Origin: Astrobacterium formosum
GTDB lineage: Bacteria > Pseudomonadota > Alphaproteobacteria > Rhizobiales > Xanthobacteraceae
Assembly (NCBI GenBank): GCA_030848545.1
Contig: JAVDCA010000009.1
Location: 62,001-126,000 of the forward strand
Reading direction: 5' to 3'
Length of the DNA stretch: 64,000 nt
Part shown: in pieces, positions 1-9,341 of the stretch
Layout: each line of letters begins with the position of its first letter
Position numbering within the stretch: the first letter of the stretch is position 1
Position numbers and translations under genes: made by a program
The notes under the pieces: model-generated
What the model was told of the DNA's origin: nothing
Seen by the model: the letters and a program-made list of their open reading frames with translations, nothing else
Database searches by the model: none

Positions 1-924
1 AAGGTGCTCGTGCCGGAGATGATCAAGCGAGGCTATTCGCCGGCGTTCTCCTGCGCGGTGACGGCCGCGTCGTCGATTCTGCCGAATATCATTCCGCCGG
101 CAATCGCCATGCTGGTCTATGCTTCGGTCACCAACGTGTCGGTCGCACGGTTGTTCATGGCGGGCATCGTGCCGGGAGTCCTCATCGCGGCCGCACAGAT
201 GAGCGTCGTGTATGCGGTCTCGACACGCCGCGGCTATGAGGGCGCCCGCCGTCGCGCGCCGGTTGGCCATGTTCTTCGGACCTTCCTGCAGGCTCTGCCG
301 GCTCTGGTCATCGCAGTCATCGTTCTGGGTTGCATTCGATTCGGCATCACGACCGCCACCGAGGCGGGGGTGATGGCGGTGGTGTGGGCCTTTTTGCTCG
401 GACGGTTCGTGTTCATGAGCTACGGCTGGCGGCAGCTCTACGTGGCGATCGTCGATTGCGCGACCGATGCGGCCCTGATTGGGTTTCTCATCGCGGCCTC
501 GGTGCCGTTCGCCTGGATACTGATCGCTGAAGGCGTGCCGCAACAGATGGTGGCCTGGACCCAGATCGGTACCGACAGCAAGCTCGGACTCCTGTTGACC
601 CTCAACGGCACCCTCTTTCTGGCCGGCATGTTCCTCGACCTCACGCCAGCCATGCTGATTGTTGCACCGCTCTTTCTGCCCATCATGGTCGGCGGTGGAA
701 TCGATCCGGTGCATCTCGGCATCATCATGATCGTCAATCTACAGCTTGGCGGCGTGACGCCGCCGGTCGGCATTCTGGTGTTCATTTCGGCGCAGATCGC
801 CCGCATCCAGCCATCCGCCGTGTTCAAGGAGGTGATGCCGTTCTTCTTTGCCACGGTCGCGGTACTCGCTATGTTGTGCACGTTTCCGGCGCTCTCGCTC
901 GGCCTATGGGCCCTGGTGCAATGA
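1..924 (+). CDS. TRAP transporter large permease (DctM), 5' end outside window
   Basis: C-terminal 307 residues of a DctM-type large permease, the 12-14 helix subunit that moves an organic acid across the inner membrane with a small DctQ subunit and a periplasmic DctP protein. Visible are many hydrophobic helices, the IIPPAIAMLVYA segment typical of the middle of DctM, and the late LGIIMIVNLQLGGVTPPVG block. The frame is open from the first base, so the start lies upstream. The substrate cannot be told. It is on the opposite strand from the second TRAP system at 4.4-7.3 kb and differs from it in sequence, so it is a separate transporter. A GntR regulator follows 170 bp downstream. Confidence 0.9.
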   Translation, partial: KVLVPEMIKRGYSPAFSCAVTAASSILPNIIPPAIAMLVYASVTNVSVARLFMAGIVPGVLIAAAQMSVVYAVSTRRGYEGARRRAPVGHVLRTFLQALPALVIAVIVLGCIRFGITTATEAGVMAVVWAFLLGRFVFMSYGWRQLYVAIVDCATDAALIGFLIAASVPFAWILIAEGVPQQMVAWTQIGTDSKLGLLLTLNGTLFLAGMFLDLTPAMLIVAPLFLPIMVGGGIDPVHLGIIMIVNLQLGGVTPPVGILVFISAQIARIQPSAVFKEVMPFFFATVAVLAMLCTFPALSLGLWALVQ

Positions 925-1094
925 GCAAGGCTTCGCTTCGCGGGCTGCGCTCGGGCTCAGGCCGTGTGGCTCGGAGGCTTTGCCAAAAAGCGGTGGGCTA
1001 ATGGGAGTTTGAACCACACCGACGACGCTGGTAGGAACAGGAGCGATCGAAGGCCTTGGCGCCGCGGCGAGCGCAATGTTGGGATCGGAAACAG

Positions 1095-1871
1095 ATGGCT
1101 GAACAGGCACGTAGAAAGCCGACGCGCAGCCGCAGCGTCGTGATAACGGCGAGACCGACCAAGGAACGACGTCCTGGCTCTGTTGGTCAGCGCGGCGCGG
1201 AAAGTCTCGCCGCGATCGCCTACGAACGCATCGAGGATCTTTTCGTCCACTGCCGCGTCGCTCCCGGCGCGGACATCAAGATGCAGGAACTGCAAGACCT
1301 CGTCGGGATCGGCCGTACGCCGGTTCATCAAGCCGTGCGACGTTTGGCGGCGGAAACCTTGATCAACATTCGCCCGCGCGACGGTCTGCAGATCAGCCCG
1401 ATCGATCTTCAACGGGACCGCCGACTGTTGCAGCTACGGCGCGACATGGATCGGTTCGTCGTTGCGCTCGCCATCGACAAGTTGAACAGCAACCAACGCA
1501 ATCGATTGATCCGTCTCGGCATGGTCCTGCGCGAACGTCGCCGCGATATGGAGGTTCACGAGTTCAACATGCACGATGGCCACCTCAACGCTATTCTACT
1601 CGACGCAGCCGACGAGCCCTTCCTGGATCGCACCTTACGTCCGCTTCACACCATCTTCCGGCGGACTGGTAACGTCTACCTCACTCATGTCGGCGGCAGG
1701 AACGGGTTGGATGCCACCGTCGACTGTCATCTGGATCTGCTCGACGCGGTCGTCGACCGGGATCGGAGGAAGGCAACCGCGGCATCGGACCGCATCGTCG
1801 GTCTTGCCGAATCGATGTTCGACAGTATTGAAGGAAATATCGATCCGCATTTGCTTAATATCGGCAACTGA
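1095..1871 (+). CDS. GntR family transcriptional regulator (FCD-like)
   Basis: A 258-residue GntR-type regulator. The N-terminal winged helix is seen from about residue 30 to 100 (YERIEDL, then the recognition-helix block GIGRTPVHQAVRRL). The rest is helical and Arg/Asp-rich, with an H at a position consistent with the metal-binding FCD domain (DGHLNAILLDAADEPFL). FadR/GntR members of this class usually sense small organic acids. The gene follows a TRAP permease on the same strand, so control of that transporter is plausible but inferred. I chose ATG 1095; the frame is open from 1056, where an upstream ATG would add 13 residues. Confidence 0.85.
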   Translation: MAEQARRKPTRSRSVVITARPTKERRPGSVGQRGAESLAAIAYERIEDLFVHCRVAPGADIKMQELQDLVGIGRTPVHQAVRRLAAETLINIRPRDGLQISPIDLQRDRRLLQLRRDMDRFVVALAIDKLNSNQRNRLIRLGMVLRERRRDMEVHEFNMHDGHLNAILLDAADEPFLDRTLRPLHTIFRRTGNVYLTHVGGRNGLDATVDCHLDLLDAVVDRDRRKATAASDRIVGLAESMFDSIEGNIDPHLLNIGN

Positions 1872-2004
1872 CTGACGGCGCAGTGCCGAACGCGCCGGCC
1901 GGCGAGGCCTGTACGCGGTCGACGACCCAATCACTTCTCTACCTCGGCGAGAACAGCGCTACCTCCAGAAAGAACACGACGCGGGGCAGCTCCTCGTTAC
2001 CGGC

Positions 2005-4404
2005 TCACAGCACCTCCGGCACATGATCCATGGACAGGCGGTCCATGCTCGTCCCATCGATGTTCACCCGCAGCGGCCGGCCGGCGGGATCCTCGAAACG
2101 CAGTTCCGTCCAGTGCACCGGCAAGACGCCGTGCCGTTCGATGTCCACGGTTGTTTCGTCGCCGCGGCGGCGGGCTTTCACACTCAAGAGGGTCGGGGCG
2201 GTGTCGGGCGCCGGCAGGACGCTCGCGCCGTCGTCGTCGTAGAGTTCGAGTTCGGCCGTTTCGCCGTCCGCCACCGCGACCCGCAGCGTCAGCGGGCCGG
2301 TCCGCCAGGATGGGCACGGGCCGAGCGGCAACAGGCTGGCGCCGCGCAGGAAGGCGGGCGCGCGTCCGAGCGGCGCATCGACCGTGAGCGTCTGGCCGCC
2401 GGCGTGATGGGTGCCGCCCCACAGGTCGTACCAGCCCTCGGGGCAGGCCGGCAGGCGCAGCGTGCGGGTCGTCGCTCCGGGATCGCACACCGGCGCCACC
2501 AGGAGACGGCGACCGAGCAGGAAGGTGTCGTCTTCCCGATAGGCGTCGGGCTGGTCGGGAAAGTCGAGGAACACGGGCCGCAGGATGGGTTCGTGATGCC
2601 GGTGGGCGCGCCACAGCAGGGTGTAGAGCAGCGGCACCAGCCGTTCGCGAAACTCCAGGCAGGCGCGCACGCGCGGCAGGATGTCGGGATACATCCACGG
2701 CTCGGTGGCGCTGCCGTTATCGTTCCAGGAATGGATGGTGAAGCGCGGCCAGAACACCCCCTGCTCGACCCAGCGCAGGAACAGTTCCGGCTCGGGCGGC
2801 GGGCCCGCGAAGCCGCCGACATCGTGGCCGTGATTGAACAGGCCCGACAGGGACATGCCGTGTCCCATGCGCAGGTTGTAGCGCAGCGTCGGCCAGGCGG
2901 TGCGATTGTCGCCGCTCCAGGTCTGCACATAGCGCTGCAGGCCCGGTCCACCCGAACGCGAAATGAGGTAAGGCCGCCGCGTCGGCGCCGCCGCGGTCTG
3001 CGCCGCCAGCGAGGCGCGCAGCATGAGGTTGGTCAGCACCGGGCGCAGGCACGCGATCGGCGCCGAACGGCCGGCGAGGTCGCAGCGCGCCTCGTCGTCC
3101 CAGATCTCGAACTCGTTGTTGTCGTTCCAGGTGGAGGCGATGCCCATGTCGATCAGTTGGCGGCGCACCTCGCCGGTCCACCAGGCGCTGGCGCGCGGAT
3201 TGGTGAAGTCGAGATAGCTCCCGGGTCCGCCCCAGAACTGCGCCACGTGCGGTTTCGTCGCATCGTCGCTGTCGCGCACGAAGCCGCCGAAGGCCTCGAC
3301 CTCGCCGTAGCGGGGATGCTCGAGCAGGAGCGCCGGCTTGATGTTGGCGACGAGCTCGATGCCGGCATCGGCGAAGCGTGCCGTCACGGCCTTGGGGTCG
3401 GGAAAGCGGTCCCGGTTCCAGGTGAACACGCACCGCTTGTCGCCCACGAGCGTGTACCCGGACGACATCTGGAACGACCGGCAGGGGATGCGGTGCTCGG
3501 CCAACCGGTCGATATATTCGAGCAGCCGGTCCGAGGCGTTGGGTGCGTCGGTGTACTGCATGGTCGAGCCCGAATAGGACAGGGTCCAGCGCGGCGGAAA
3601 GGCGACGCGGCCGGTCAGGGTGGTGAAGCCCGCCACCACCTCGGCCAGCGTCGGCCCGAACAGGATGTAGAGGTCGAGGTCGCCGTCGGACGCTTCGAAG
3701 CTGCGGAACGCGCCATGATAGGCGTCGATCTCGCGGCCGAGGTCGAAGGCCCCGCGGGCGAGATTGTCGTAGAAGAGCCCGACGGCGTCGCCGCCGCGGT
3801 CCGGCCGCACGGTGACGTAGAAGGGAATGTGCTTGTAGAGCGGGTCGGTGCGGCCGGCGTCGTATCCGAGCGGATCGCGGGTCTCCATCAGGAGGCGCTC
3901 GCCGTGCTTGTCGGCGTCTCCGGTCTTTTCGCCGAACCCGTAGTAGCGTTCGTTCGGGTCGCGCACGAGAAAGTGCTGCAGGCGCGGCGTCGCCCGGTCG
4001 AACAGGTAGGCCTGGGTGGGCCGATCGGCGAGCACGGTCGTGAACGGGCGGGTCTCGTCGGGGCGGAAGCGCCAGGTGAGCGAGAGCGGCGCACGGGCAA
4101 TCGCAACCTCGACGAGGCGGCTCGACAACACGATGGCCGCGTCGGTCTCCTCGACCGTGAAGGCGCATGCGGAAAATCCCGAGAAATCGAGCCGGTCGCG
4201 GCCGTCGATGGGATCGGCGCCGCCGGCGAGTTCGGGTGACAGCGACCACGTCCGGTCCATGCGCAGGCCGTGGGGCCGGCGGACCAGGACGCGGGCGAGA
4301 CGCTCGCCCAGAAGGAGCACGCGCAGGCCGTAGCCGCGTGCGAGGGTGACGTCGATTCCGTGGCGGTCGCGGCCGGTAAGCCGCGCGCCGGTGAGCGGAC
4401 GCAT
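2005..4404 (-). CDS. Glycoside hydrolase family 31 (alpha-glucosidase/alpha-xylosidase type)
   Basis: A 799-residue GH31 enzyme of about the usual family length, without signal peptide, so cytoplasmic. An N-terminal beta domain (to about residue 250, with YYGFGEK) precedes the TIM barrel. The nucleophile is expected at D428 in WNDNNE and the acid/base at D499 in WSGDN; RSGGPGLQRY and the NHGHDVGGF block are also family hallmarks. A C-terminal beta domain follows. GH31 enzymes release alpha-linked glucose, xylose or other sugars from the non-reducing end; the exact sugar cannot be read here. It is the last gene of the glucuronidase-TRAP operon, 10 bp after dctM, with AAGAGG upstream of the ATG. 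Confidence 0.9.
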   Translation of the reverse strand: MRPLTGARLTGRDRHGIDVTLARGYGLRVLLLGERLARVLVRRPHGLRMDRTWSLSPELAGGADPIDGRDRLDFSGFSACAFTVEETDAAIVLSSRLVEVAIARAPLSLTWRFRPDETRPFTTVLADRPTQAYLFDRATPRLQHFLVRDPNERYYGFGEKTGDADKHGERLLMETRDPLGYDAGRTDPLYKHIPFYVTVRPDRGGDAVGLFYDNLARGAFDLGREIDAYHGAFRSFEASDGDLDLYILFGPTLAEVVAGFTTLTGRVAFPPRWTLSYSGSTMQYTDAPNASDRLLEYIDRLAEHRIPCRSFQMSSGYTLVGDKRCVFTWNRDRFPDPKAVTARFADAGIELVANIKPALLLEHPRYGEVEAFGGFVRDSDDATKPHVAQFWGGPGSYLDFTNPRASAWWTGEVRRQLIDMGIASTWNDNNEFEIWDDEARCDLAGRSAPIACLRPVLTNLMLRASLAAQTAAAPTRRPYLISRSGGPGLQRYVQTWSGDNRTAWPTLRYNLRMGHGMSLSGLFNHGHDVGGFAGPPPEPELFLRWVEQGVFWPRFTIHSWNDNGSATEPWMYPDILPRVRACLEFRERLVPLLYTLLWRAHRHHEPILRPVFLDFPDQPDAYREDDTFLLGRRLLVAPVCDPGATTRTLRLPACPEGWYDLWGGTHHAGGQTLTVDAPLGRAPAFLRGASLLPLGPCPSWRTGPLTLRVAVADGETAELELYDDDGASVLPAPDTAPTLLSVKARRRGDETTVDIERHGVLPVHWTELRFEDPAGRPLRVNIDGTSMDRLSMDHVPEVL

Positions 4405-4414
4405 GGAAGACCTC

Positions 4415-5728
4415 TTATTGCATCAGGCCGAACAGCCGCGGCAACCACAGCGACAGCGCCGGCACATAGGTGACGACGAACAGCGCCAGCGTCGAGGCGA
4501 CGAACATGGGGATGAGCGGCGGCGTCACCTGTTCGATCGACACCCGCGCGATGGCACAACCGATGAACAACGAGCTTCCGGTCGGCGGCGAGACGATGCC
4601 GAGGCACAAGTTGAACACCAGGATGATGCCGAAATGGATCGGGTCGACGCCGAGCTCCGTCAAAGTCGGCAGGAAGATGGGGGTAAAGATCAGGATGCCG
4701 GGCGTGATGTCGAGGAAGGTGCCGACCAGGAGCAGGGCGATGTTGACCAGGAACAGCGCCACATAGGCGTTGTCCGACACCGAGGTGATCCATTCGCCGA
4801 TGATCTGCGGGATTTCGGCGAGCGTCATCACATAGGCCATGGCCATTGAAGTGCCGACCATCAGGGCGACGATGGAGGTCGCCTCGATGGTGTCGATGAC
4901 GATGCGCAGGAGGTCGCGCGCCTCGAGCTCGCGGTAGAAGCCGGCGAGGACGAGCGCGTAGACGACCGCGATCGCCGACCCTTCGGTGGCGGTGAAGACG
5001 CCGCCGACGATGCCGCCGATGACCACGATGACCAGACCGAGGCTGGGCAGCGCGGCGAGGACGGCCCGGACCTTCTCCGGCATCGACATCGGTGCCATGC
5101 GGGTGTAGCCGCGCCGTTTGGCCATGAACCAGGCCGGGATCATCACGGCGAGGCCGAGCAGCATGCCGGGCAGATAGCCGGCGACGAACAGTGCGGCGAT
5201 CGAGGTGCCGCCGGAGACGAGCGAATAGACGATGAAGGCGCCGGACGGCGGAATGAGCAGGCCGGTGATGCAGGACGAGATGTTGACGGCGGCCGAATAG
5301 GCGCGGTCGTAACCCTCCTCGTCCTCCATCGGCTGCATGGTGCCGCCGATCGCAGACGCCGCCGCCACGGCCGAGCCGGAGATGGCGCCGAACAGCATGT
5401 TGGCCATGATGGTGATCTGGGCGAGCGCCCCCGGCATCCAGCCGACGAACACCTTGGCGCAGCCGATCAATCGGCGCGCGATGCCGCCGCGGTTCATGAT
5501 CGAACCGGCCATGAAGAAGAACGGGATGGCGAGCAGGGCGAAACTGTCGAGACCGGTGGTGACCCGCTGCGCCACCACCGACACGGCCGGCAGCGGTGGC
5601 ATGATGGTCAGGAGCGCCGCGATGGCGGCGAGCCCGGTCGCATGGCTGATCGGTACTCCGAACGCCATCAGGCCGCAGAACGCGACGGTCAGGGTCCAGG
5701 TCGGCGACAGGTCGGACAGGAATTCCAC
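4415..5728 (-). CDS. dctM: TRAP transporter large permease (DctM)
   Basis: A 437-residue multi-helix permease of the DctM family. Typical blocks are seen: GLDSFALLAIPFFFMAG near residue 60, MANMLFGAISGSAVAAASAIG near residue 100, LIPPSGAFIVYS, and a C-terminal NLCLGIVSPPTGSSLF. I chose GTG 5728 because GGGAGAG lies just upstream and the reading then begins VEFLSDL; the frame is open for 28 more codons, but these overlap dctQ and look non-coding. It lies 13 bp after dctQ and 10 bp before the GH31 gene, so the three are translated from one leftward message. It should pump the sugar acid captured by the DctP protein encoded upstream. Confidence 0.93.
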   Translation of the reverse strand: MEFLSDLSPTWTLTVAFCGLMAFGVPISHATGLAAIAALLTIMPPLPAVSVVAQRVTTGLDSFALLAIPFFFMAGSIMNRGGIARRLIGCAKVFVGWMPGALAQITIMANMLFGAISGSAVAAASAIGGTMQPMEDEEGYDRAYSAAVNISSCITGLLIPPSGAFIVYSLVSGGTSIAALFVAGYLPGMLLGLAVMIPAWFMAKRRGYTRMAPMSMPEKVRAVLAALPSLGLVIVVIGGIVGGVFTATEGSAIAVVYALVLAGFYRELEARDLLRIVIDTIEATSIVALMVGTSMAMAYVMTLAEIPQIIGEWITSVSDNAYVALFLVNIALLLVGTFLDITPGILIFTPIFLPTLTELGVDPIHFGIILVFNLCLGIVSPPTGSSLFIGCAIARVSIEQVTPPLIPMFVASTLALFVVTYVPALSLWLPRLFGLMQ

Positions 5729-5741
5729 GGCGTCTCTCCCT

Positions 5742-6248
5742 TCAGTCCAGCGAGACGCCGGTGGATTTGGTCTCTTGGCCGGTCCACAGCTCGGCGACGA
5801 CCAGGAGGGCATACATCGCCGTCACGGCGCCGGAGACCGGGATCACCGAGTAGACGTAGCCGATCGGCAGCAGCATGGCGGGCGACACCTGTCCGAGCTG
5901 GACGGCCTTGCCGACCAGGATGAAGCCGCCGCCGCCGAGGATGACTGCCGAGAAGATGACGACGAGCAGCGCGGTCGCGGTATCGGTGATCCGCCGCACG
6001 CCGGCGGGGAGAAACTCGATCAGTCCCGTGATGGCGATGTGCCCGCGTTTGCCGAACACGTAAGCGGCGCCGAGCAGGCTCACCCAGATGAACAGGAAGC
6101 GGGCGAGTTCGTCGGTGAACGAAGTGGAGATGCCGAGGAAGTAGCGGCTGACCACCTGCCACACGGTGCAAGCCAGCATCACGACCGTCATCGGCACGGC
6201 GATGGTCAGCACCACGACGTCGAGAGCGTGGTGAAGGCGGCGGATCAT
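5742..6248 (-). CDS. dctQ: TRAP transporter small permease (DctQ)
   Basis: A 168-residue protein with four predicted membrane helices, the DctQ fold. The block VSRYFLGISTSFTDELARFLFIWVSLLG (near residues 33-60), with conserved W and the E of the DELARF segment, is the family hallmark. It pairs with DctM in the inner membrane. It lies between dctP and dctM; a long stem-loop separates it from dctP (see 6301-6336), which probably lowers its dose relative to the binding protein. Confidence 0.92.
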   Translation of the reverse strand: MIRRLHHALDVVVLTIAVPMTVVMLACTVWQVVSRYFLGISTSFTDELARFLFIWVSLLGAAYVFGKRGHIAITGLIEFLPAGVRRITDTATALLVVIFSAVILGGGGFILVGKAVQLGQVSPAMLLPIGYVYSVIPVSGAVTAMYALLVVAELWTGQETKSTGVSLD

Positions 6249-6300
6249 GGCAGGCTCCGGACAGGCTCAAGCAGAAGGCGAAGGCATTTCGCCAGGTCGA

Positions 6301-6336
6301 CGTCTCCCTCTTCCCGCAAGCGGGGAGAGGGAGACG
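6301..6336 (-). promoter_or_regulatory. Intra-operon stem-loop between dctP and dctQ
   Basis: A near-perfect palindrome of about 17 bp per arm (6301-6317 and 6320-6336, one G-T pair, two-base gap) just after the dctP stop codon and 50 bp before dctQ. In solute-transport operons such stems commonly protect the upstream mRNA so that the binding protein is made in excess. The sequence also resembles a GGGGAGAGGG palindrome scattered in many Rhizobiales genomes, so it may be an inserted repeat. Confidence 0.6.
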
Positions 6337-6350
6337 ATGCGCCGGGGTGA

Positions 6351-7337
6351 TTACTTCACCGCCTGGATCTTTTCGGCGATCGCGGCCACGGCCGGCTGCG
6401 ACTTGAGATCGTCGAACATCGGCTGCACGGCCTTGCGGAACGCCGCCTTGTCGACCTCGTTGAAGGCAATGCCCATCTTCAGTGCCTCGGTCTCGGCGAG
6501 GTCGACCTCCTTCTGCCAGGAGTCGTTGTGGGCCTTGGCGCTGTCGGCCGCGGCCTTGCGGACGATGTCCTGCTGGGCGGCCGACAGGCGCGCGAAACGC
6601 GCCGCCGAGCCGATGACGAGGTCGGGCACGCGGGTGTGTTCGTCACGGGAGTAGAACTTGATCACCTCGCCGTGCTTGGCGAGCGTCAGCGCCGTGACGT
6701 TGTTCTCGGCGCCGTCGACGACGCCGGACTGCAGCGCGGTGTAGAGCTCGCCCCAGGCGATCGGGGTCGCGGTGGCGCCGAGCAGGTTGACCATGCGGGT
6801 CGCCACCGGGCCGGGCTGCACGCGGATTTTCAGGCCCTTGAGGTCGTCGGGAACGCGGATCGGCTTCTTGGCGTAGAAGCTGCGCGTGCCGTTGTCGTAA
6901 TAGGCGAGGCCGACCAGCTGCTTGGCCTTGGCGACTTCGAGGATTTCCTGGCCCACCGGCCCGTCGACCACCTTGAAGAAGTGCGCCTTGTCGCGGAACA
7001 GGAAGGGCAGGTCGAAGACGCCGTAGATCGGTTCGAAAGCGGCGAGCGGTGCCGTGTTGGTGTGGGCGAGATCGAGGGCGCCGGTCTGCAGTTGTTCGAT
7101 CAGCTCGCGCTGCTGACCGAGCTGTCCGGCCGGAAACACCTTGATTTCGAGTTCGCCCTTGGATCGCTCGGCGACCAGCTTGGCGAACAGTTCGAGCGAT
7201 TTGTCGACCGGATGGCCCTTGGCGAGGCCGTGGCCGAGCCGCAACGTCGTCTTGGCGGCGGCCGGAAGGCCGAGGGCAAGCGCAGAGCAGGTGGCGACGC
7301 CGGCCGTCATGACGGAGCGGCGGGTGAACGAGATCAT
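6351..7337 (-). CDS. dctP: TRAP transporter substrate-binding protein (DctP)
   Basis: A 328-residue periplasmic binding protein. It begins with a signal peptide containing two arginines (FTRRSVMTAGVATCSALALG), possibly Tat, with cleavage near ALGLPAAAK. The mature part has the DctP order: LRLGHGLAKGHPVDKSL, ELIEQLQTGALDLA, the IRVQPGPVATRMVNLLGA segment (the R is the usual carboxylate-binding arginine), and GVVDGAENNV. The conserved arginine fits an acidic sugar. Its ATG overlaps the stop of the glucuronidase gene by four bases, so the two are translationally coupled; this links transporter and enzyme directly. Confidence 0.94.
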   Translation of the reverse strand: MISFTRRSVMTAGVATCSALALGLPAAAKTTLRLGHGLAKGHPVDKSLELFAKLVAERSKGELEIKVFPAGQLGQQRELIEQLQTGALDLAHTNTAPLAAFEPIYGVFDLPFLFRDKAHFFKVVDGPVGQEILEVAKAKQLVGLAYYDNGTRSFYAKKPIRVPDDLKGLKIRVQPGPVATRMVNLLGATATPIAWGELYTALQSGVVDGAENNVTALTLAKHGEVIKFYSRDEHTRVPDLVIGSAARFARLSAAQQDIVRKAAADSAKAHNDSWQKEVDLAETEALKMGIAFNEVDKAAFRKAVQPMFDDLKSQPAVAAIAEKIQAVK

Positions 7338-9214
7338 GTGGCAACTCCCTTGGCTGGGTGAAGTGGAGGTTCGAGGACGCTCGCGTCGCCGTCATGACCG
7401 GCGGAGAGCGCGGTGTAGCGCGCCGCGACGGTCGCGAAAGCGAGCTTGCGGGTCCGCTTGTCGGCGGCGATCAGGCCCTTGCGGTTCCAGCCGCGCTGCA
7501 GATGGGTCTGACGACGCTCGGTGCGGAAGTCGTAGAGGATCCAGGGCGCGATGCCGCGCACATAGGGCGTCGCCGCGACGGCATCGAGCTGGGCGGTGAG
7601 GACGGCCGCCTGGTGCTCTTCGGTGAACAGTTCGCCGGCCGGCCCGCGGTGGCCGGCCAGGGCATCGGCGCCGGTTTCGCTGATCACCACCGGCTTGCCG
7701 GGAGCCGAATTGGCGAACAAAGCGGCGAGGCCTTCGAGCGGCTCGTACCAGCCGAAATATTCGTTGAGGCCGATCACGTCGAGCACGGCGGCGAGCCTGT
7801 CCTCGATGCGGAAGCGCTCGCGGTTGATCAGGCACGCCGCCGAGACCAACCGCGTCGCGTCCGCCTCCCGGGCCGCGGCGGCGAGGCCGCGCATGAAGGC
7901 GAAGCGGGCATCGGTGTCGGCGTTCTCGTTGCCGATGCCCCAGATGATCACGCTGGCGCGGTTGCGGTCGCGCCGGATCATCTCGCGCAACTGGTTGTCG
8001 GCGTCCGCGAACGTATCCGGGTTGGCGAAATCGATGGCCCAATAGACCGGAATCTCCTGCCACAGCAGCAGGCCGACCTCGTCGGCAATCTCGGCGACGC
8101 GCTCGTGATGGGGATAATGGGCGAGGCGGATGAAATTGGCGCCGAGGGCGCGGGCGTCCTCGAAGCGGCGGCGGATGTCCGCCTCGCTGGTCGTCTTGCC
8201 GGCAGCGTGGTCGTCCTCGTGGACGCAGATGCCGCGCAGAAAGATGTCCTCGCCGTTGAGGAGGATCTGTTCGCCCGCGACCCTGATGTCGCGGAATCCG
8301 ACCCGGTCGCGCACCTCGTCGTCGCCGGCCTTCAGGCGCACCTCATAGAGCCGCGGACGGCGCGGGCTCCACAATTCCGGCGCGGCCTCGAACTCGATGC
8401 GGCCGAAGCCGCCGACGATGCGCAGGCGATGCGCCGCGAGACCTTCGATTTCCACATGGGCGTCGATATCGCAAGCCTCGGAGAGCGTGACGTCGACGGC
8501 GATGCGGGCGCCGCCGCTGCCCGGCGCCAGGGCGACGCCGAAATCGCGAATGAAGACTGCGGGCACGCACACGAGCCCGACCTCGCGATAGAGCCCGCCA
8601 TAGTTGAACCAGTCCGTATGGTTCATCGGTACCTGGTCGGGCCGGCGGCGGTTGTCGACCTGGATCTGCAGACGGTTGGCCCCGTCCTTCAGGCGGCCGG
8701 TGAGTTCGATGAAGAAGGGCGTCGAGCCGCCCCGATGGGCGCCCACGAAGTCCCCGTTGAGGAAGACGCGGGCCTCGTAATTGGCGGCGCCGACGCGCAG
8801 GAAAACGCGCTCGCCGGGCGGGCCGTGAGGACGGTCGAACACCCGCGTGTACCAGGCGCTGCCCTCGAAATACATCCACTCGGGTTGCTGCATGTTCCAG
8901 CACGATGGCACCGGCGCCGTCTGCCAGGCGCCGTCGTCGTAATCGCGCGGGATCGCCCAGGCGATGACGGGCGTGTCGTCGTGGGCGTACCAGCGCTGGC
9001 GCAGGCCTTCGTCGTGGAGGTCGAGGACGAAGCGCCACGGGCCGTCGAGGGACAAGATGGTGCGGCCGGCGACGGTGACCATCTCTCGCCAGCCGACCCG
9101 GCCGTCCGCGAAGGGGGCGGCGAAGTCTTCGACGTGGAGATGTTCATACGGATCGGCGGCGTCCACAGGGGCGCGGCTGGCGATATCGCGGCGTTGGAGC
9201 GAAGACGTGTCCAC
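7334..9214 (-). CDS. Glycoside hydrolase family 2, probable beta-glucuronidase
   Basis: A GH2 enzyme of about 626 residues with the jelly-roll sugar-binding domain (SLDGPWRF, MYFEGSAWYTRVF), immunoglobulin-like domain and TIM barrel. The acid/base Glu is in WGIGNENAD (codon 7925-7927) and the nucleophile Glu in ISETGADALAGH (codon 7676-7678). Near the C terminus WNRKGL carries an N-x-K pair (7478-7486) matching the motif that holds the glucuronate carboxylate in E. coli UidA, so glucuronidase is favoured over galactosidase. No signal peptide. The start is uncertain: GTG 9214 keeps a putative LacI operator outside the gene; an ATG at 9256 is also in frame. First gene of the operon, overlapping dctP by 4 bp. 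Confidence 0.88.
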   Translation of the reverse strand: MDTSSLQRRDIASRAPVDAADPYEHLHVEDFAAPFADGRVGWREMVTVAGRTILSLDGPWRFVLDLHDEGLRQRWYAHDDTPVIAWAIPRDYDDGAWQTAPVPSCWNMQQPEWMYFEGSAWYTRVFDRPHGPPGERVFLRVGAANYEARVFLNGDFVGAHRGGSTPFFIELTGRLKDGANRLQIQVDNRRRPDQVPMNHTDWFNYGGLYREVGLVCVPAVFIRDFGVALAPGSGGARIAVDVTLSEACDIDAHVEIEGLAAHRLRIVGGFGRIEFEAAPELWSPRRPRLYEVRLKAGDDEVRDRVGFRDIRVAGEQILLNGEDIFLRGICVHEDDHAAGKTTSEADIRRRFEDARALGANFIRLAHYPHHERVAEIADEVGLLLWQEIPVYWAIDFANPDTFADADNQLREMIRRDRNRASVIIWGIGNENADTDARFAFMRGLAAAAREADATRLVSAACLINRERFRIEDRLAAVLDVIGLNEYFGWYEPLEGLAALFANSAPGKPVVISETGADALAGHRGPAGELFTEEHQAAVLTAQLDAVAATPYVRGIAPWILYDFRTERRQTHLQRGWNRKGLIAADKRTRKLAFATVAARYTALSAGHDGDASVLEPPLHPAKGVAT

Positions 9215-9237
9215 CGAAGTACCGGCTCGACTTGCTA

Positions 9238-9251
9238 TGAAAACGTTTAAC
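9238..9251. promoter_or_regulatory. Candidate LacI-family operator
   Basis: The string TGAAAACGTTTAAC contains the perfect core AAACGTTT and closely matches the LacI/GalR-type operator TGAAAACGTTTTCA. It lies in the divergent region between the glucuronidase gene and the lacI-type gene, about 25 bp before the chosen glucuronidase start. Binding of the adjacent regulator here would block the operon. Confidence 0.6.
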
Positions 9252-9341
9252 CGCATAATAGGAGACTGATTTGCGGTGACAAGTGCGAAAGTGCGTCGAG
9301 AGCAAGATTCGGTAGGACAAACTGAAGGGTAGCAGCACACC

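Noticed and set aside
2023..4239. 738-codon open frame opposite the GH31 gene
   Set aside because: High-GC shadow: His/Arg/Gln/Gly-rich, no domain, and the opposite strand has all GH31 catalytic motifs.
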